Source: Cedecea neteri
GTDB lineage: Bacteria; Pseudomonadota; Gammaproteobacteria; Enterobacterales; Enterobacteriaceae
Direction: 5' to 3'
DNA length: 64,000 bases
Assembly: GCF_000758325.1 (NCBI RefSeq)
Contig: NZ_CP009459.1
Coordinates: 3,596,001-3,660,000 of the forward strand
Of the stretch, positions 35,423-46,037 are shown in pieces (the first letter of the stretch is position 1; each line of letters starts with the position of its first letter). The translations under genes were made by a program, and so were the position numbers. The notes beneath the pieces were generated by a model that was not told where the DNA came from, did not search any database, and saw nothing but the letters and a program-made list of their open reading frames with translations.

Positions 35423-36175
35423 TGTGTTGGTACTCCACTCATTATAATTACCGACCCGAAAGTCGGCCTCTTCCCCTCAGGGGTCCCTTACAGCGCAGGA
35501 GCGTTAAACGTCCGTACGGGATACTGCTTTCCTTACTACTTCGCTATCACCGACTTTATTTTCGGGCCGCTCGATTCGGCAGCCTCATTACGTCGATTCT
35601 TTCTGCCGCCGATTGCGTGGTCGACGGCCATGATTTACTTGTTCGCAGGACATGATTACGCTGCGAAATCATTCTCATCTAAAAAAGAAACATTTTTCAG
35701 CGAATTGTTTTGCCCGGAAAGTATCAAAAGCTTCAGATACCCGCCAATACAATTTGCAAATTTGTTAACCATTTCTCTTTTATGGAGAGATTGTGGGGAG
35801 CGCCATGCAGGAAAGATGTTTATAAGAACCCAATCATAATCTTAGTTATCATAGAGTTAGCATACTATCACTGCCTTGGAGAGGAGGTCGGTCTATCGCC
35901 TGCTTCATCACTCACAAAAAATTAACAATTGATTATTTTTTAGCACATTCCTCTGCGGGAAGGCATGAATTACTAATATCATCTCAATAAACCCGCAGCA
36001 AGCCTGATTGCATAACGGATGCTAAATATCATTTCGATCGCCACTTTTCTGTACAGCTTGTTACAACGTCAACCTCTAATGCACGGTTTTCCAAAGCATT
36101 TTCTTATGAAAGATTCGCATTTACTTTTGCAATAATGAGGATAGCGGGCGGGTAAAATTTTCTTCTACGGAAAGA
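35423..36175 (-). promoter_or_regulatory. oppA leader and promoter region
   Basis: This 750-bp stretch has no convincing gene. Near oppA, on the minus strand, are GC-rich hairpins (CCGACTTTCGGGTCGG at 35450-35465, and CCCCTGAGGGG just upstream) close to the ribosome-binding site. Further upstream the DNA is AT-rich (35640-36120), as expected for a long regulated leader. I could not fix the promoter. Confidence 0.5.
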
Positions 36176-36178
36176 AAA

Positions 36179-36205
36179 AAGCAGAATAGAGATTCTGCTT
36201 TTTCA
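36179..36205 (-). terminator. ychE terminator
   Basis: AGCAGAAT/ATTCTGCT stems are flanked by A- and T-runs on both sides, 20 bp after the ychE stop. It can work in both directions. Confidence 0.8.
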
Positions 36206-36224
36206 TTTGAAGGCGCTAGCGGAA

Positions 36225-36872
36225 TTAACTTATCAAGCCTGGGAAGATAGCCCTGACGCCGGTGACAATAAACTCAATCCCCAGAGACATCAGAAGCAGG
36301 CCCATGATACGGGTGATCACGTTGATCCCGGTTTGCCCCAGCATGCGGACCAGCCACGGTGCAATACGGAACAGCAGCCAACAGCAAAAGGCAAACAGCG
36401 CAATGGCAAGGGAGAAACCCAGCAGATGGCCCCAGCTGTGATAGCGACTTCCCCAGACAATCGTTGAACTGATTGCACCCGGCCCCGCCATCAACGGCAA
36501 TGCGAGAGGAACAACCCCCACACTTTCGCGAATTGCGCTCTCCGACTTCTCCTGTTTGTTCTGTTTATCTTCACCCAACTTGCCGCTGATCATTGACATA
36601 GCGATGGTCACCACAAGAATACCGCCGGCAATACGGAATGAATCGATTGAAATACCAAAAACTTGCAGAATACCGTCACCCAAAAAAAGTGAGGTCCAGA
36701 GAATAATCGCCACCGACAGGTTGGCCGTGAGGTTGGTTTTATTTCTTGCTGCGGCGCTCTGGTAACTGGTCATACTAATAAATACGGGAATGATCCCTAC
36801 CGGGTTGACCAGGGCAAACATCCCGATAAAGAACTTAATATAGGTTGGCAGGTCGAAAAAGGATTGAGCCAC
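36225..36872 (-). CDS. ychE: YchE, MarC-family inner-membrane protein
   Basis: This 215-residue protein has six predicted helices. It matches E. coli YchE in length and sequence if translation starts at the GTG at 36872 (AQSFFDLPTYIKFFIGMF), which has GGAG ten bases upstream; the longer frame to 36899 has no such signal. The MarC family has no proven transport substrate. It is divergent from adhE and shares its upstream region. Confidence 0.93.
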   Translation of the reverse strand: MAQSFFDLPTYIKFFIGMFALVNPVGIIPVFISMTSYQSAAARNKTNLTANLSVAIILWTSLFLGDGILQVFGISIDSFRIAGGILVVTIAMSMISGKLGEDKQNKQEKSESAIRESVGVVPLALPLMAGPGAISSTIVWGSRYHSWGHLLGFSLAIALFAFCCWLLFRIAPWLVRMLGQTGINVITRIMGLLLMSLGIEFIVTGVRAIFPGLIS

Positions 36873-36899
36873 ATAAAACTCCGCAAATGAACAAAGCAA

Positions 36900-37348
36900 A
36901 AGCAGGCGTAATGTAATGGAAAAACACCCCTGCCGCTACGCTATTTCCCTGCTTAATCGACGCCTGCAGCAACTTATTTTAGCATCATGGTGAACTGTTA
37001 CCCGAATGTTGAATTTGTGATACTTTGTTTTGACACCGCTGTGACTAATTTTTTAAAGATTTATCAATCACCTGGATAGTGCCTGCTGAATGGTGTCAGC
37101 ATCAATTAGTTGTGATTTAGATCACGAAAAACCTACTCAGAAGTGAGTACTCTTGGACACATCTGAAAAGCAGGTTTTTCCACTAACACCGCTTATTCAG
37201 ATGAGGCTCTTTTAGTAAATCAGCGCATGAATCCAGGTCATCTTTATGACAGTTTTTTGTCTTAAACACGCATTCTGTGGCTGCTGACTATACTGTCGAC
37301 TCGCGCAGCTTATTTACTAAAAGAGTTTAACATTATCAGGAGAGCATT
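36900..37348 (+). promoter_or_regulatory. adhE promoter and leader region
   Basis: This is a long gene-free region upstream of adhE, as in E. coli where adhE has a long leader and several regulators (FNR, Cra, Fis, NarL). A CRP-like palindrome TGTGATTTAGATCACG lies at 37112-37127. A perfect 14-bp inverted repeat (37207-37220 with 37312-37325) brackets the region just before the AGGAGAG ribosome-binding site. Confidence 0.7.
37207..37325 (+). repeat. Inverted repeat in the adhE leader
   Basis: CTCTTTTAGTAAAT (37207-37220) is the exact complement of ATTTACTAAAAGAG (37312-37325). In RNA the pair would close a loop of about 90 nt, ending 12 bases before the ribosome-binding site. E. coli adhE mRNA needs RNase III processing of a leader structure for translation; this repeat is a good candidate for the same device. 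Confidence 0.65.
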
Positions 37349-40021
37349 ATGGCTGTAACTAATGTCGCGGAACTGAACGCCCTCGTAGAGCGCGTAAAGA
37401 AAGCCCAGCGTGAATATGCCAACTTTACTCAAGAGCAAGTCGATAAGATTTTCCGTGCTGCCGCCCTGGCCGCTGCCGACGCTCGAATCCCCCTGGCTAA
37501 ATTAGCCGTTGCTGAATCCGGTATGGGTATCGTCGAAGATAAAGTGATTAAAAACCACTTCGCTTCTGAATATATCTATAACGCATACAAAGATGAGAAA
37601 ACCTGTGGTGTGCTGTCTGAGGACGATACCTTCGGTACCATCACGATTGCCGAGCCTGTCGGTATCATCTGCGGTATTGTGCCAACCACTAACCCAACAT
37701 CAACCGCCATTTTCAAATCGCTGATCAGCCTGAAAACCCGTAACGCGATCATCTTCTCCCCGCACCCACGCGCTAAAGATGCAACCAACAAAGCAGCAGA
37801 CATTGTTCTGCAGGCTGCAATTGCGGCAGGTGCACCAAAAGATCTGATTGGCTGGATTGATCAACCTTCCGTCGAGCTGTCTAACGCCCTGATGCACCAC
37901 CCGGACATCAACATGATTCTGGCAACCGGTGGCCCAGGCATGGTTAAAGCTGCCTACAGCTCAGGCAAACCGGCTATCGGCGTAGGCGCAGGTAACACAC
38001 CTGTTGTGGTAGACGAAACTGCCGACGTTAAACGTGCAGTTGCGTCTATTTTGATGTCAAAAACCTTCGACAACGGCGTTATCTGTGCGTCTGAACAGTC
38101 CGTCATCGTTGTTGATTCGGTATATAACGCAGTTCGCGAACGTTTCGCCAGCCACGGCGGTTACCTGCTGCAGGGTAAAGAGCTGAAAGCCGTTCAGGAC
38201 ATCATCCTGAAGAATGGCGCGCTTAACGCCGCGATTGTGGGCCAGCCGGCAGCCAAAATTGCAGAACTGGCAGGCTTCACCGTACCAGCAGACACCAAAA
38301 TCCTGATCGGTGAAGTATCCGTAGTCGATGAGTCCGAGCCATTTGCTCATGAAAAATTGTCCCCTACCCTTGCCATGTACCGAGCTAAAAACTTTGAAGA
38401 CGCGGTAGTGAAAGCAGAAAAACTGGTTGAGATGGGCGGTATCGGCCATACCTCATGCCTTTATACCGACCAGGACAACCAGCCTGCACGCGTTAAGTTC
38501 TTCGGCGACAAAATGAAGACCGCACGTATCCTGATTAACACCCCGGCTTCTCAGGGTGGTATCGGTGACCTGTATAACTTCAAACTTGCGCCGTCTCTGA
38601 CGCTGGGTTGTGGTTCATGGGGCGGTAACTCCATCTCCGAAAACGTGGGTCCTAAGCACCTGATCAACAAGAAAACCGTTGCTAAGCGAGCTGAGAACAT
38701 GCTGTGGCATAAACTTCCGAAATCTATCTACTTCCGCCGTGGCTCTCTGCCAATTGCGCTGGATGAAGTGATTACTGATGGCCACAAACGTGCGCTGATT
38801 GTGACCGACCGTTTCCTGTTCAATAATGGCTATGCCGATCAAATCACCTCCGTGCTGAAAGCCGCTGGCGTAGAAACCGAAGTCTTCTTCGAAGTAGAAG
38901 CTGACCCTACGCTGACCGTTGTTCGCAAGGGTGCTGAACTGGCAAATTCCTTCAAACCAGACGTGATCATCGCGCTGGGCGGCGGCTCCCCAATGGATGC
39001 AGCCAAAATCATGTGGGTAATGTACGAACATCCAGAGACCCACTTCGAAGAACTGGCGCTGCGCTTTATGGATATCCGTAAACGTATCTACAAGTTCCCG
39101 AAAATGGGCGTGAAAGCGAAGATGATTGCGGTCACCACCACGTCCGGTACAGGCTCTGAAGTCACACCGTTTGCGGTTGTTACCGACGATGCAACTGGCC
39201 AGAAATACCCGCTGGCTGACTACGCACTGACCCCGGACATGGCTATTGTTGATGCCAACCTGGTGATGGATATGCCTAAGTCGCTCTGCGCCTTCGGTGG
39301 TCTGGATGCTGTAACCCACGCGCTGGAAGCTTACGTTTCCGTCCTTGCAAGCGAATTCTCTGACGGCCAGGCTCTACAGGCACTAAAACTGCTGAAAGAA
39401 AACCTGCCAGCTTCATATAATGAAGGGTCTAAAAATCCGGTTGCGCGTGAACGTGTTCACAACGCAGCGACTATCGCCGGTATCGCGTTTGCTAACGCCT
39501 TCCTGGGCGTGTGCCACTCCATGGCCCACAAACTGGGTTCTCAGTTCCACATTCCTCACGGTCTGGCTAATGCCCTGCTGATCTCCAACGTTATTCGCTA
39601 TAACGCGAACGACAACCCAACCAAGCAGACGGCTTTCAGCCAGTACGACCGCCCGCAGGCTCGTCGTCGCTACGCTGAAATCGCCGACCACCTGGGTCTG
39701 ACCGCAGCGGGTGACCGTACTGCGGCTAAGATTGAGAAACTGCTGGCATGGTTGGAATCAATCAAGGCTGAACTGGGTATTCCTAAGTCCATCCGCGAAG
39801 CAGGCGTGCAGGAAGCAGACTTCCTGGCACACGTGGATAAACTGTCTGAAGATGCGTTTGATGACCAGTGCACCGGCGCTAACCCACGCTATCCGCTGAT
39901 TTCTGAACTGAAACAGATTCTGCTGGATACCTACTATGGCCGTCCGTTTGTTGAAGGTGCTGCGGCCAAAGAAGCTGCACCGGCCGCAAAAACTGACAAA
40001 AAAGCCAAGAAAACGGCTTAA
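37349..40021 (+). CDS. adhE: Bifunctional aldehyde-alcohol dehydrogenase AdhE
   Basis: This 890-residue fermentation enzyme forms spirosomes and converts acetyl-CoA to ethanol with two NADH. The N-terminal CoA-acylating aldehyde dehydrogenase (about 1-440) holds the catalytic Cys in NGVICASEQSVI. The C-terminal iron alcohol dehydrogenase (about 450-870) holds GGGSPMDAAK and the iron ligands in GLDAVTHALEAY, CHSMAHKLG and HIPHGLAN. A strong ribosome-binding site (AGGAGAG) precedes the ATG. It is one residue shorter than the E. coli enzyme, with an Ala/Lys-rich tail. Confidence 0.98.
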   Translation: MAVTNVAELNALVERVKKAQREYANFTQEQVDKIFRAAALAAADARIPLAKLAVAESGMGIVEDKVIKNHFASEYIYNAYKDEKTCGVLSEDDTFGTITIAEPVGIICGIVPTTNPTSTAIFKSLISLKTRNAIIFSPHPRAKDATNKAADIVLQAAIAAGAPKDLIGWIDQPSVELSNALMHHPDINMILATGGPGMVKAAYSSGKPAIGVGAGNTPVVVDETADVKRAVASILMSKTFDNGVICASEQSVIVVDSVYNAVRERFASHGGYLLQGKELKAVQDIILKNGALNAAIVGQPAAKIAELAGFTVPADTKILIGEVSVVDESEPFAHEKLSPTLAMYRAKNFEDAVVKAEKLVEMGGIGHTSCLYTDQDNQPARVKFFGDKMKTARILINTPASQGGIGDLYNFKLAPSLTLGCGSWGGNSISENVGPKHLINKKTVAKRAENMLWHKLPKSIYFRRGSLPIALDEVITDGHKRALIVTDRFLFNNGYADQITSVLKAAGVETEVFFEVEADPTLTVVRKGAELANSFKPDVIIALGGGSPMDAAKIMWVMYEHPETHFEELALRFMDIRKRIYKFPKMGVKAKMIAVTTTSGTGSEVTPFAVVTDDATGQKYPLADYALTPDMAIVDANLVMDMPKSLCAFGGLDAVTHALEAYVSVLASEFSDGQALQALKLLKENLPASYNEGSKNPVARERVHNAATIAGIAFANAFLGVCHSMAHKLGSQFHIPHGLANALLISNVIRYNANDNPTKQTAFSQYDRPQARRRYAEIADHLGLTAAGDRTAAKIEKLLAWLESIKAELGIPKSIREAGVQEADFLAHVDKLSEDAFDDQCTGANPRYPLISELKQILLDTYYGRPFVEGAAAKEAAPAAKTDKKAKKTA

Positions 40022-40043
40022 TCGGTAGCCCCTAAAAAACAAA

Positions 40044-40068
40044 ACCCGCCTTTTGGCGGGTTTTTTTA
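40044..40068 (+). terminator. adhE terminator
   Basis: The stem ACCCGCC/GGCGGGT is followed by seven T's, 23 bp after the stop. Confidence 0.92.
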
Positions 40069-40140
40069 TGTCTGAATACGTCACTCAGGCCTGCACAGCA
40101 CGTTTAATGTAGAAGCGTTACAGGGTTCCAGAACGGTGAA

Positions 40141-40746
40141 TCAGTTGCCCTGAATGGCCTGTAGAGAGCCTTTAAGCAAAGCTTCTTTATAATGCTTACG
40201 GCAGACCGACACATAGCGTTCATTCCCGCCTATTACTACCTGTTCGCCCTCATTATAAGGCCGACCTTCCTGATCGAGACGCAGCACCATACTGGCTTTA
40301 CGACCACAGAAACAAATCGTTTTCAGCTCAACCAATTTGTCTGACAGCGCCAGAAGATACTGGCTGCCGCTAAATAACTCCCCGCGAAAATCCGTTCGCA
40401 GCCCGTAGCATAAAACAGGAATATCCAGCTCATCGACAACATCAGATAAAGCATAAACCTGCTCTTTAGATAAAAACTGACTTTCGTCCACCAGCACGCA
40501 GTGTATCGGTGCAGATTGCTGTTCGGCACGGATGTCGGCCAGCAGGTCCGTAGTCGGATTATAAAGCCTGGCCGGGGAAGACAGACCAATACGCGAACTG
40601 ACCTTACCCACACCAAAGCGATTATCAATCTCGGCGGTGTAGACCAGCGTACGCATCCCCCTTTCCTGGTAATTCCAGGATGACTGAAGTAGCGCTGTCG
40701 ATTTTCCCGCATTCATTGCTGAGTAGTAAAAATAGAGTTGAGCCAT
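40141..40746 (-). CDS. tdk: Thymidine kinase
   Basis: This 201-residue type II thymidine kinase of the pyrimidine salvage pathway has a P-loop ([13 protein letters not shown]), the Asp-Glu pair in [10 protein letters not shown], and a zinc-binding lasso region ([12 protein letters not shown], with a later Cys in SVCRKHYKE). The ATG at 40746 gives the family start MAQLYFYY; a longer reading to 40767 has no family support. It is divergent from hns, as in E. coli. Confidence 0.95.
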   Translation of the reverse strand: MAQLYFYYSAMNAGKSTALLQSSWNYQERGMRTLVYTAEIDNRFGVGKVSSRIGLSSPARLYNPTTDLLADIRAEQQSAPIHCVLVDESQFLSKEQVYALSDVVDELDIPVLCYGLRTDFRGELFSGSQYLLALSDKLVELKTICFCGRKASMVLRLDQEGRPYNEGEQVVIGGNERYVSVCRKHYKEALLKGSLQAIQGN

Positions 40747-40767
40747 TGCACCCGTTGCCTGAGTCAA

Positions 40768-41300
40768 AAGTGTAAATTATGTTTCGGCGGATTGTACCAC
40801 ACTGTAACTTGCAGTGGATGGTGGATTACCTTGCTAAACATCAGGGTTAATTGTACCCGATATATTAATAAACCACGCTTATACATTGAGTAATAGCGGT
40901 ATACCGGATACATGAAACGGCTATGGCGGATCGCTGTTCCAGACGGGTTATCGCCCCTAATGAAATGGTTCACCTGCTCAATTATTATAAATTGTAAACG
41001 ACCGGTATCCATCCTATGCCTAAATACCAGCGCTTGATATTTGATGATTAATGCGAAATTTTTATCTTTTCCTCATCATGACAAACCCTTTTGATGACAG
41101 GGTTGTTGTCTAAAAATTGAGTCTTGAAGTGCCATTTCACGTGGTTTAGCGACCAGGAATTAAGTTAACAGTATTTAAACTGCCACTTATATATCAGCAA
41201 ATTTTGAATTACTTACATTCACGGCTATTGCAGAACCTAATATAACGCTCTATTATTAGCTCAAACGTCATCCCCCAATAATAAGTTTGAGATTACTACA
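40768..41300. promoter_or_regulatory. tdk/hns divergent intergenic region
   Basis: This 530-bp AT-rich stretch lies between divergent genes and shows no convincing gene on either strand. A hairpin (AACCC...GGGTT, about 41084-41105) lies about 200 bp before hns. In E. coli, hns is autorepressed and controlled by Fis and CspA from the corresponding region; bent AT-rich DNA here is consistent with this, but I did not identify a specific promoter. Confidence 0.45.
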
Positions 41301-41708
41301 ATGAGCGAAGCACTTAAAATTCTGAACAACATCCGTACTCTTCGTGCCCAGGCAAGAGAATGCACCCTGGAAACTCTGGAAGAGATGCTGGAGAAATTAG
41401 AAGTTGTCGTTAACGAACGTCGTGAAGAAGAAAACGCGGCGGCTGCTGAAGTTGAAGAGCGCACCCGTAAACTGCAGCAATACCGTGAAATGCTGATTGC
41501 TGACGGCATCGACCCTAACGAACTGCTGAACAGCATTGCTGCTGTTAAATCTGCAGGTAAAGCGAAGCGCGCAGCGCGTCCTGCTAAATACCAGTACATC
41601 GACGAAAACGGCGAAACTAAAACCTGGACTGGCCAGGGCCGTACTCCAGCAGTAATCAAGAAAGCAATGGATGAGCAAGGTAAGAAACTGGAAGACTTCC
41701 TGCTGTAA
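41301..41708 (+). CDS. hns: Nucleoid-associated protein H-NS
   Basis: This 135-residue protein, close to E. coli H-NS (137), has an N-terminal coiled-coil oligomerisation domain ([17 protein letters not shown]; leucine heptads to about residue 80), a flexible linker, and the C-terminal DNA-binding domain with the minor-groove motif TGQGRTP. H-NS silences AT-rich horizontally acquired DNA, which here would include the AT-rich CDI cassettes. Confidence 0.97.
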   Translation: MSEALKILNNIRTLRAQARECTLETLEEMLEKLEVVVNERREEENAAAAEVEERTRKLQQYREMLIADGIDPNELLNSIAAVKSAGKAKRAARPAKYQYIDENGETKTWTGQGRTPAVIKKAMDEQGKKLEDFLL

Positions 41709-41731
41709 TCCCCTCAGTGCTGCTTATTAAG

Positions 41732-41755
41732 ATCCCGCTCCGGCGGGATTTTTTA
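41732..41755 (+). terminator. hns terminator
   Basis: The stem ATCCCGC-TCC-GGCGGGAT is followed by a T-run, 23 bp after the stop. Confidence 0.9.
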
Positions 41756-41994
41756 TTTGTGACGCACTTCATTTTAACGCCCGGAACATGCATCACTTTA
41801 GTAAAACAATCCTATAACAGCTTACGTTTCTTTATTAATGAATCGTATTTAATATCTTTAGATACAATACCTGTCCTTTAGTACAGTTAATTTCTCTCGC
41901 TAATCATCAGGTTAAGCCTGACGCGGATTTATCTGACGTTCAGGTAATCCATTTCCCGGCCTGATATACTCCATAAGCGTTATCAACTAAAAAT

Positions 41995-42204
41995 GTGGCA
42001 TTACTACATATAGTTGAATCCTGGTCTGAACAAAGTGGAGAGTCCAGCCTGAAGATCTCATACCGAGAGATTATTGAGTATCCCATACGTTGCTTTTATC
42101 TCTCTCACAGCGAGACAGGTTCGCTCCACATAAGCGCGCCGCGAAGTATATTACTGCTGCTTTTATCGCTCATATTTACATGGCTCATGGCCCTCAGCGT
42201 TTAA
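41995..42204 (+). CDS. Possible small tail-anchored protein
   Basis: This GTG-started frame encodes 69 residues with a hydrophobic C-terminus (RSILLLLLSLIFTWLMALSV) that could be a membrane anchor. It has no good ribosome-binding site and I recognise no family. It lies in the otherwise gene-free stretch 41757-42466 between hns and ugd. It may be chance; the terminal helix is the only argument for it. Confidence 0.25.
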   Translation: MALLHIVESWSEQSGESSLKISYREIIEYPIRCFYLSHSETGSLHISAPRSILLLLLSLIFTWLMALSV

Positions 42205-42398
42205 TCTCACGCTTATCTTTCTGCTTCAGATACGCCCTGATGTTCAAATAACGAGCACACCCACTTTACTTTAACCCGTATAAGGGTTTTGTCCGTCGAG
42301 AACGGCAGAATATTGCAGGAACACGGCTGAAAAGCCCTGTAGAAGCCTAATAGAGGGGATTTAAAATCTTAGGAGTAGTGCGAGAAGGAGAACGTGAC

Positions 42399-42430
42399 CG
42401 ACAGCGTACAGGCTCTCTGGTGCGCTGTCG
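42399..42430 (-). terminator. Inverted repeat after ugd
   Basis: CGACAGCG (42399-42406) pairs with CGCTGTCG (42423-42430), 37 bp past the ugd stop. It lacks a T-run on the minus strand, so terminator function is uncertain. Apart from this and the doubtful frame at 41995-42204, I see nothing in 41757-42466. Confidence 0.35.
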
Positions 42431-42466
42431 TGCCGGCCACGTTAAATAACAAAAGATGGGTATTTC

Positions 42467-43807
42467 TTAGACGATATTAATGGAAGCACCGCGACCAATA
42501 GCGTAATAAACAAAACCACGCTTATTCAGTCTATCTGGATCATAAAGATTACGACCATCAAAGATGACCGGCTGTTTCAGGGATTTCTTCATCAGATCGA
42601 AATCCGGGGCCTTAAAGCTCTGCCACTCGGTACAAACCACAAGCGCATCAGCGCCCTGCAGGGCCGCTTCTTTGGTTCCCATCAGCCTTAAATCACTGCG
42701 GTGGCCATAAATACGCTGAGTTTCATCCATAGCTTCAGGATCGTAAGCCTGCACCTGCGCACCGCGCTCCCAAAGTGCTTCGATCAGCACACGGCTGGAA
42801 GCTTCACGCATATCGTCTGTATTTGGCTTGAAGGAAAGTCCCCAAAGCGCAAAAGTTTTGCCTTTCAGATCCTGGCCGAAGTGGCGAGTCACAAATTCAG
42901 GCAGCTTTTGCTTCTGGGCATAGTTAACCTCTTCAACCGCCTGCAGAATTTTTGGCGTGTAGCCAATCTGCTCTGCGGTGCGAATCAGCGCCTGAACATC
43001 TTTCGGGAAGCAGGAGCCGCCGTAGCCACAGCCAGGATAGATAAAGCTGTAGCCAATCCGGGAGTCAGAGCCGATGCCCATACGCACTTTCTCGATATCA
43101 GCCCCGAGACGTTCGGCCAGATTAGCAATTTCGTTCATGAAGCTGATTTTAGTCGCCAGCATACAGTTAGCGGCGTATTTGGTCAGCTCGGCGCTGCGGA
43201 TATCCATCAGAATCATGCGATCGTGATTACGGTTGAACGGCTCGTACAGCTCGCGAAGCAGCTCAATAACCTCTTCGTTATCCGTCCCGATGACGATGCG
43301 TTCAGGACGCATGCAGTCGGCAACCGCGGCACCTTCTTTCAGGAACTCCGGGTTAGAAACCACATCAAAGTTAATCTCCAGACCACGAGATTTAAGGGTT
43401 TCTTCCATCACCGCACGGACTTTGTCTGCCGTGCCAACGGGCACTGTTGACTTATCGATGACGACTTTATGTGAATCCATGTACTGCGCAATGGTACGCG
43501 CAACGGAAGTCACATATTTCAGGTCAGCGGAACCGTCTTCATCCGGCGGAGTCCCCACGGCGATATAGTGCATTTCACCATGGTTGACACCCTCTTCAGC
43601 ATTGGTGCTGAACTGCAGGCGCCCTTCTTCATAATTTTTCTTAACCAACGGCGCAAGGCCTGGCTCAAAGATAGGGATTTCACCTTTTTTCAGGTTTTCC
43701 ACTTTCTTTGCGTCCACGTCGATACACATGACGTCATGCCCTACATCAGCGAGCACGGCGGCCTGGACTAAACCAACATAGCCAATACCAAATACGGTAA
43801 CTTTCAT
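42467..43807 (-). CDS. ugd: UDP-glucose 6-dehydrogenase
   Basis: This 446-residue NAD-dependent enzyme oxidises UDP-glucose to UDP-glucuronate for capsule, colanic acid or aminoarabinose synthesis. The Rossmann motif GIGYVG is at the N-terminus and the catalytic Cys is in [10 protein letters not shown] (about residue 263). It is the long (about 450-residue) type, unlike the 388-residue Ugd of E. coli K-12. It starts 24 bp after galU, whose product is its substrate, so the two form a short operon. E. coli K-12 has no such gene between galU and hns. Confidence 0.93.
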   Translation of the reverse strand: MKVTVFGIGYVGLVQAAVLADVGHDVMCIDVDAKKVENLKKGEIPIFEPGLAPLVKKNYEEGRLQFSTNAEEGVNHGEMHYIAVGTPPDEDGSADLKYVTSVARTIAQYMDSHKVVIDKSTVPVGTADKVRAVMEETLKSRGLEINFDVVSNPEFLKEGAAVADCMRPERIVIGTDNEEVIELLRELYEPFNRNHDRMILMDIRSAELTKYAANCMLATKISFMNEIANLAERLGADIEKVRMGIGSDSRIGYSFIYPGCGYGGSCFPKDVQALIRTAEQIGYTPKILQAVEEVNYAQKQKLPEFVTRHFGQDLKGKTFALWGLSFKPNTDDMREASSRVLIEALWERGAQVQAYDPEAMDETQRIYGHRSDLRLMGTKEAALQGADALVVCTEWQSFKAPDFDLMKKSLKQPVIFDGRNLYDPDRLNKRGFVYYAIGRGASINIV

Positions 43808-43831
43808 CTTACCATCCTGCGTTGAATTAAC

Positions 43832-44740
43832 TTATTTCTTCGCGCCAACGGTGGCTTCAAGCCAGGTTTTAAAGTCTGCACCCAGTGTGTTATGACGAAT
43901 ACCGTACTCAACAAACGCCTGCATATAGCCCAGTTTGTTGCCGCAGTCGTGGCTCACGCCTTTCATGTGGTAGGCTTCAACGGTCTCTTTTTCCATCAGC
44001 ATGGCGATAGAATCGGTGAGCTGAATTTCATCCCCGGCACCTGGAGGGGTTTTCGCCAGCAGTGGCCAGATATCCGCGCTCAGCACATAACGTCCGACAA
44101 CGGCCAGATTGGATGGCGCAACGTCAGCTTTAGGTTTCTCAACAATCCCGACCATCGGCACGCTGTCGCCCGCAGAAAGCGCCGCACCTTTGCAGTCAAC
44201 CACGCCATAAGCGGTTACATCCGCAACAGGCTCAACCATGATTTGGCTGTGCCCGGTCTCGTCAAAGCGGCGGATCATTTCAGCCAGGTTGTCCTGAGAA
44301 AGGTCGGATTCGAACTCATCCAGAATCACGTCTGGCAGGATCACCGCAACCGGCTCATCACCAACGACAGGATGCGCACACATAACGGCGTGGCCCAGCC
44401 CTTTAGCCAGTCCCTGACGCACCTGCATGATGGTGACGTGCGGCGGGCAAATAGACTGCACTTCTTCCAGAAGCTGACGCTTAACGCGCTTCTCAAGCAT
44501 GGCTTCCAGTTCAAAGCTGGTGTCGAAGTGGTTCTCGATAGAGTTTTTAGAAGAGTGGGTAACCAGCACAATCTCGGTAATACCGGCGGCGATACACTCA
44601 TTAACGACATACTGAATCAGCGGCTTATCAACCAGCGGCAGCATCTCTTTTGGAATTGCCTTTGTTGCCGGCAACATACGCGTTCCCAACCCCGCAACCG
44701 GGATAACAGCTTTTCTTACTTTAGAATTAATGGCAGCCAT
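43832..44740 (-). CDS. galU: UTP-glucose-1-phosphate uridylyltransferase
   Basis: This 302-residue nucleotidyltransferase makes UDP-glucose from UTP and glucose-1-phosphate. The nucleotide-binding signature is [19 protein letters not shown] and the active-site Lys lies in VEKPK. Length and sequence match E. coli GalU. It is followed by ugd. Confidence 0.97.
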   Translation of the reverse strand: MAAINSKVRKAVIPVAGLGTRMLPATKAIPKEMLPLVDKPLIQYVVNECIAAGITEIVLVTHSSKNSIENHFDTSFELEAMLEKRVKRQLLEEVQSICPPHVTIMQVRQGLAKGLGHAVMCAHPVVGDEPVAVILPDVILDEFESDLSQDNLAEMIRRFDETGHSQIMVEPVADVTAYGVVDCKGAALSAGDSVPMVGIVEKPKADVAPSNLAVVGRYVLSADIWPLLAKTPPGAGDEIQLTDSIAMLMEKETVEAYHMKGVSHDCGNKLGYMQAFVEYGIRHNTLGADFKTWLEATVGAKK

Positions 44741-44942
44741 TGAAAAAACCTCCAGGACTGTTCAAGTTTCACACTTGTCGTCAATTTAAAAACGCGGTTG
44801 AGTATATCAGCTTAAAAACGAAAACCGCCCCCGTTTACTCCGGCAACGGCTAATTTAAGACAAATACGATTAGATTGGTCGCGATATTACCACCGCCCCG
44901 GGTTCCAGGAAAAAAGCTAAATGTAATCAGTTGTTCCGTTGT

Positions 44943-45956
44943 TTATTCTGCAGACAACATCAGCCGTAAACGCCCACCGGAGCCCCACACCTGACATTGC
45001 CAGGCTTCGCACCGCTGGCTGATTTGATTGAGGTAGGCATTGCCCAGCGTCCCCAACGGCACGCCATTGCTGACCTGGATTTGGTGCTCGCCGGTATTTA
45101 ATGTGGCATTAAGCCCGGCGGAGACCAGAATGAGGTTTTTTAATCCGCTGTGATAATAACCCACAATGAGCGGAAACTGTCCGTTCAGATTTGCCTGGCG
45201 CAATAGCTGATTGACCTGTTTTAGTAAATTACCCAGTTCAGGTAAGCGCTGGCCCTGATGCGAAAGTTGTTCCTGTAATAAACCGTTGAATAACGCTCTG
45301 AGCAACAGCGCCGCTAATACACCGTTATCGCCGGCACGGGTAACATCTAAACAATAAAAAGCCAGGTCATTATCTGAAAGTGGCGCAATATCGAGCACCA
45401 GCCCTGGCTGGTCGGCAGAAATTAACTGGCGATAATTTATTCGGCAGCGCGACATAACCTGCTGGACCGGCGGCTGCAGCTCTTGCAACAGCTTCGATGC
45501 AGCCTGAGGATCCCGTGCCAACGCATCCCAGTCCTGAAACAGCCGCTCCTCCTCCTCTACCCGAGAATTAAACATTGCGGGGTAGATACAGGACAATACG
45601 GTCTCTTTTAATCGATTAAGATCTTTAATGGGTTTCAGCAGCACATCCTGCACCCCAAGCCGTAAGGCCTGGGCAATATCGGACATATTTTCCGTCGCCG
45701 AAATCACTAAAATGGGGGTTTGATTACCTTCATTCCGGATATGCTCCACCAGCTCAAGGCCATTCATTCGTGGCATCGCCAGGTCACAAATCAGCAGATC
45801 CGGCGTAAATTGCCCCAGCTTCTCAAGCGCATCCATTCCGTCCCAGGCAAGCAGCGTACCTGCGCCAAGCGACGTCAAATAGTTGTCCAGCAGAGAGCGG
45901 AAAACGGGCTCGTCTTCAACAATGAGGATCTGCTTTCCTTCCAGCGGGTAACTCAT
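44943..45956 (-). CDS. rssB: Response regulator RssB, adaptor for RpoS degradation
   Basis: This 337-residue protein has an N-terminal receiver domain with phosphoacceptor Asp58 (LLICDLAMPRMNG) and a C-terminal PP2C-like pseudophosphatase domain (about 200-337). It delivers sigma-S to ClpXP. The ATG at 45956 follows GAGGAAAGCGC and gives the E. coli length; a longer frame to 46004 has no support. It follows rssA, as in E. coli. Confidence 0.96.
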   Translation of the reverse strand: MSYPLEGKQILIVEDEPVFRSLLDNYLTSLGAGTLLAWDGMDALEKLGQFTPDLLICDLAMPRMNGLELVEHIRNEGNQTPILVISATENMSDIAQALRLGVQDVLLKPIKDLNRLKETVLSCIYPAMFNSRVEEEERLFQDWDALARDPQAASKLLQELQPPVQQVMSRCRINYRQLISADQPGLVLDIAPLSDNDLAFYCLDVTRAGDNGVLAALLLRALFNGLLQEQLSHQGQRLPELGNLLKQVNQLLRQANLNGQFPLIVGYYHSGLKNLILVSAGLNATLNTGEHQIQVSNGVPLGTLGNAYLNQISQRCEAWQCQVWGSGGRLRLMLSAE

Positions 45957-46037
45957 GCGCTTTCCTCTGCCTGGCAATATTTCAATAGTGGCACGGTATC
46001 GCAACGAGCGCCTGTCAGAAACGGGTTAAGTATTAAC

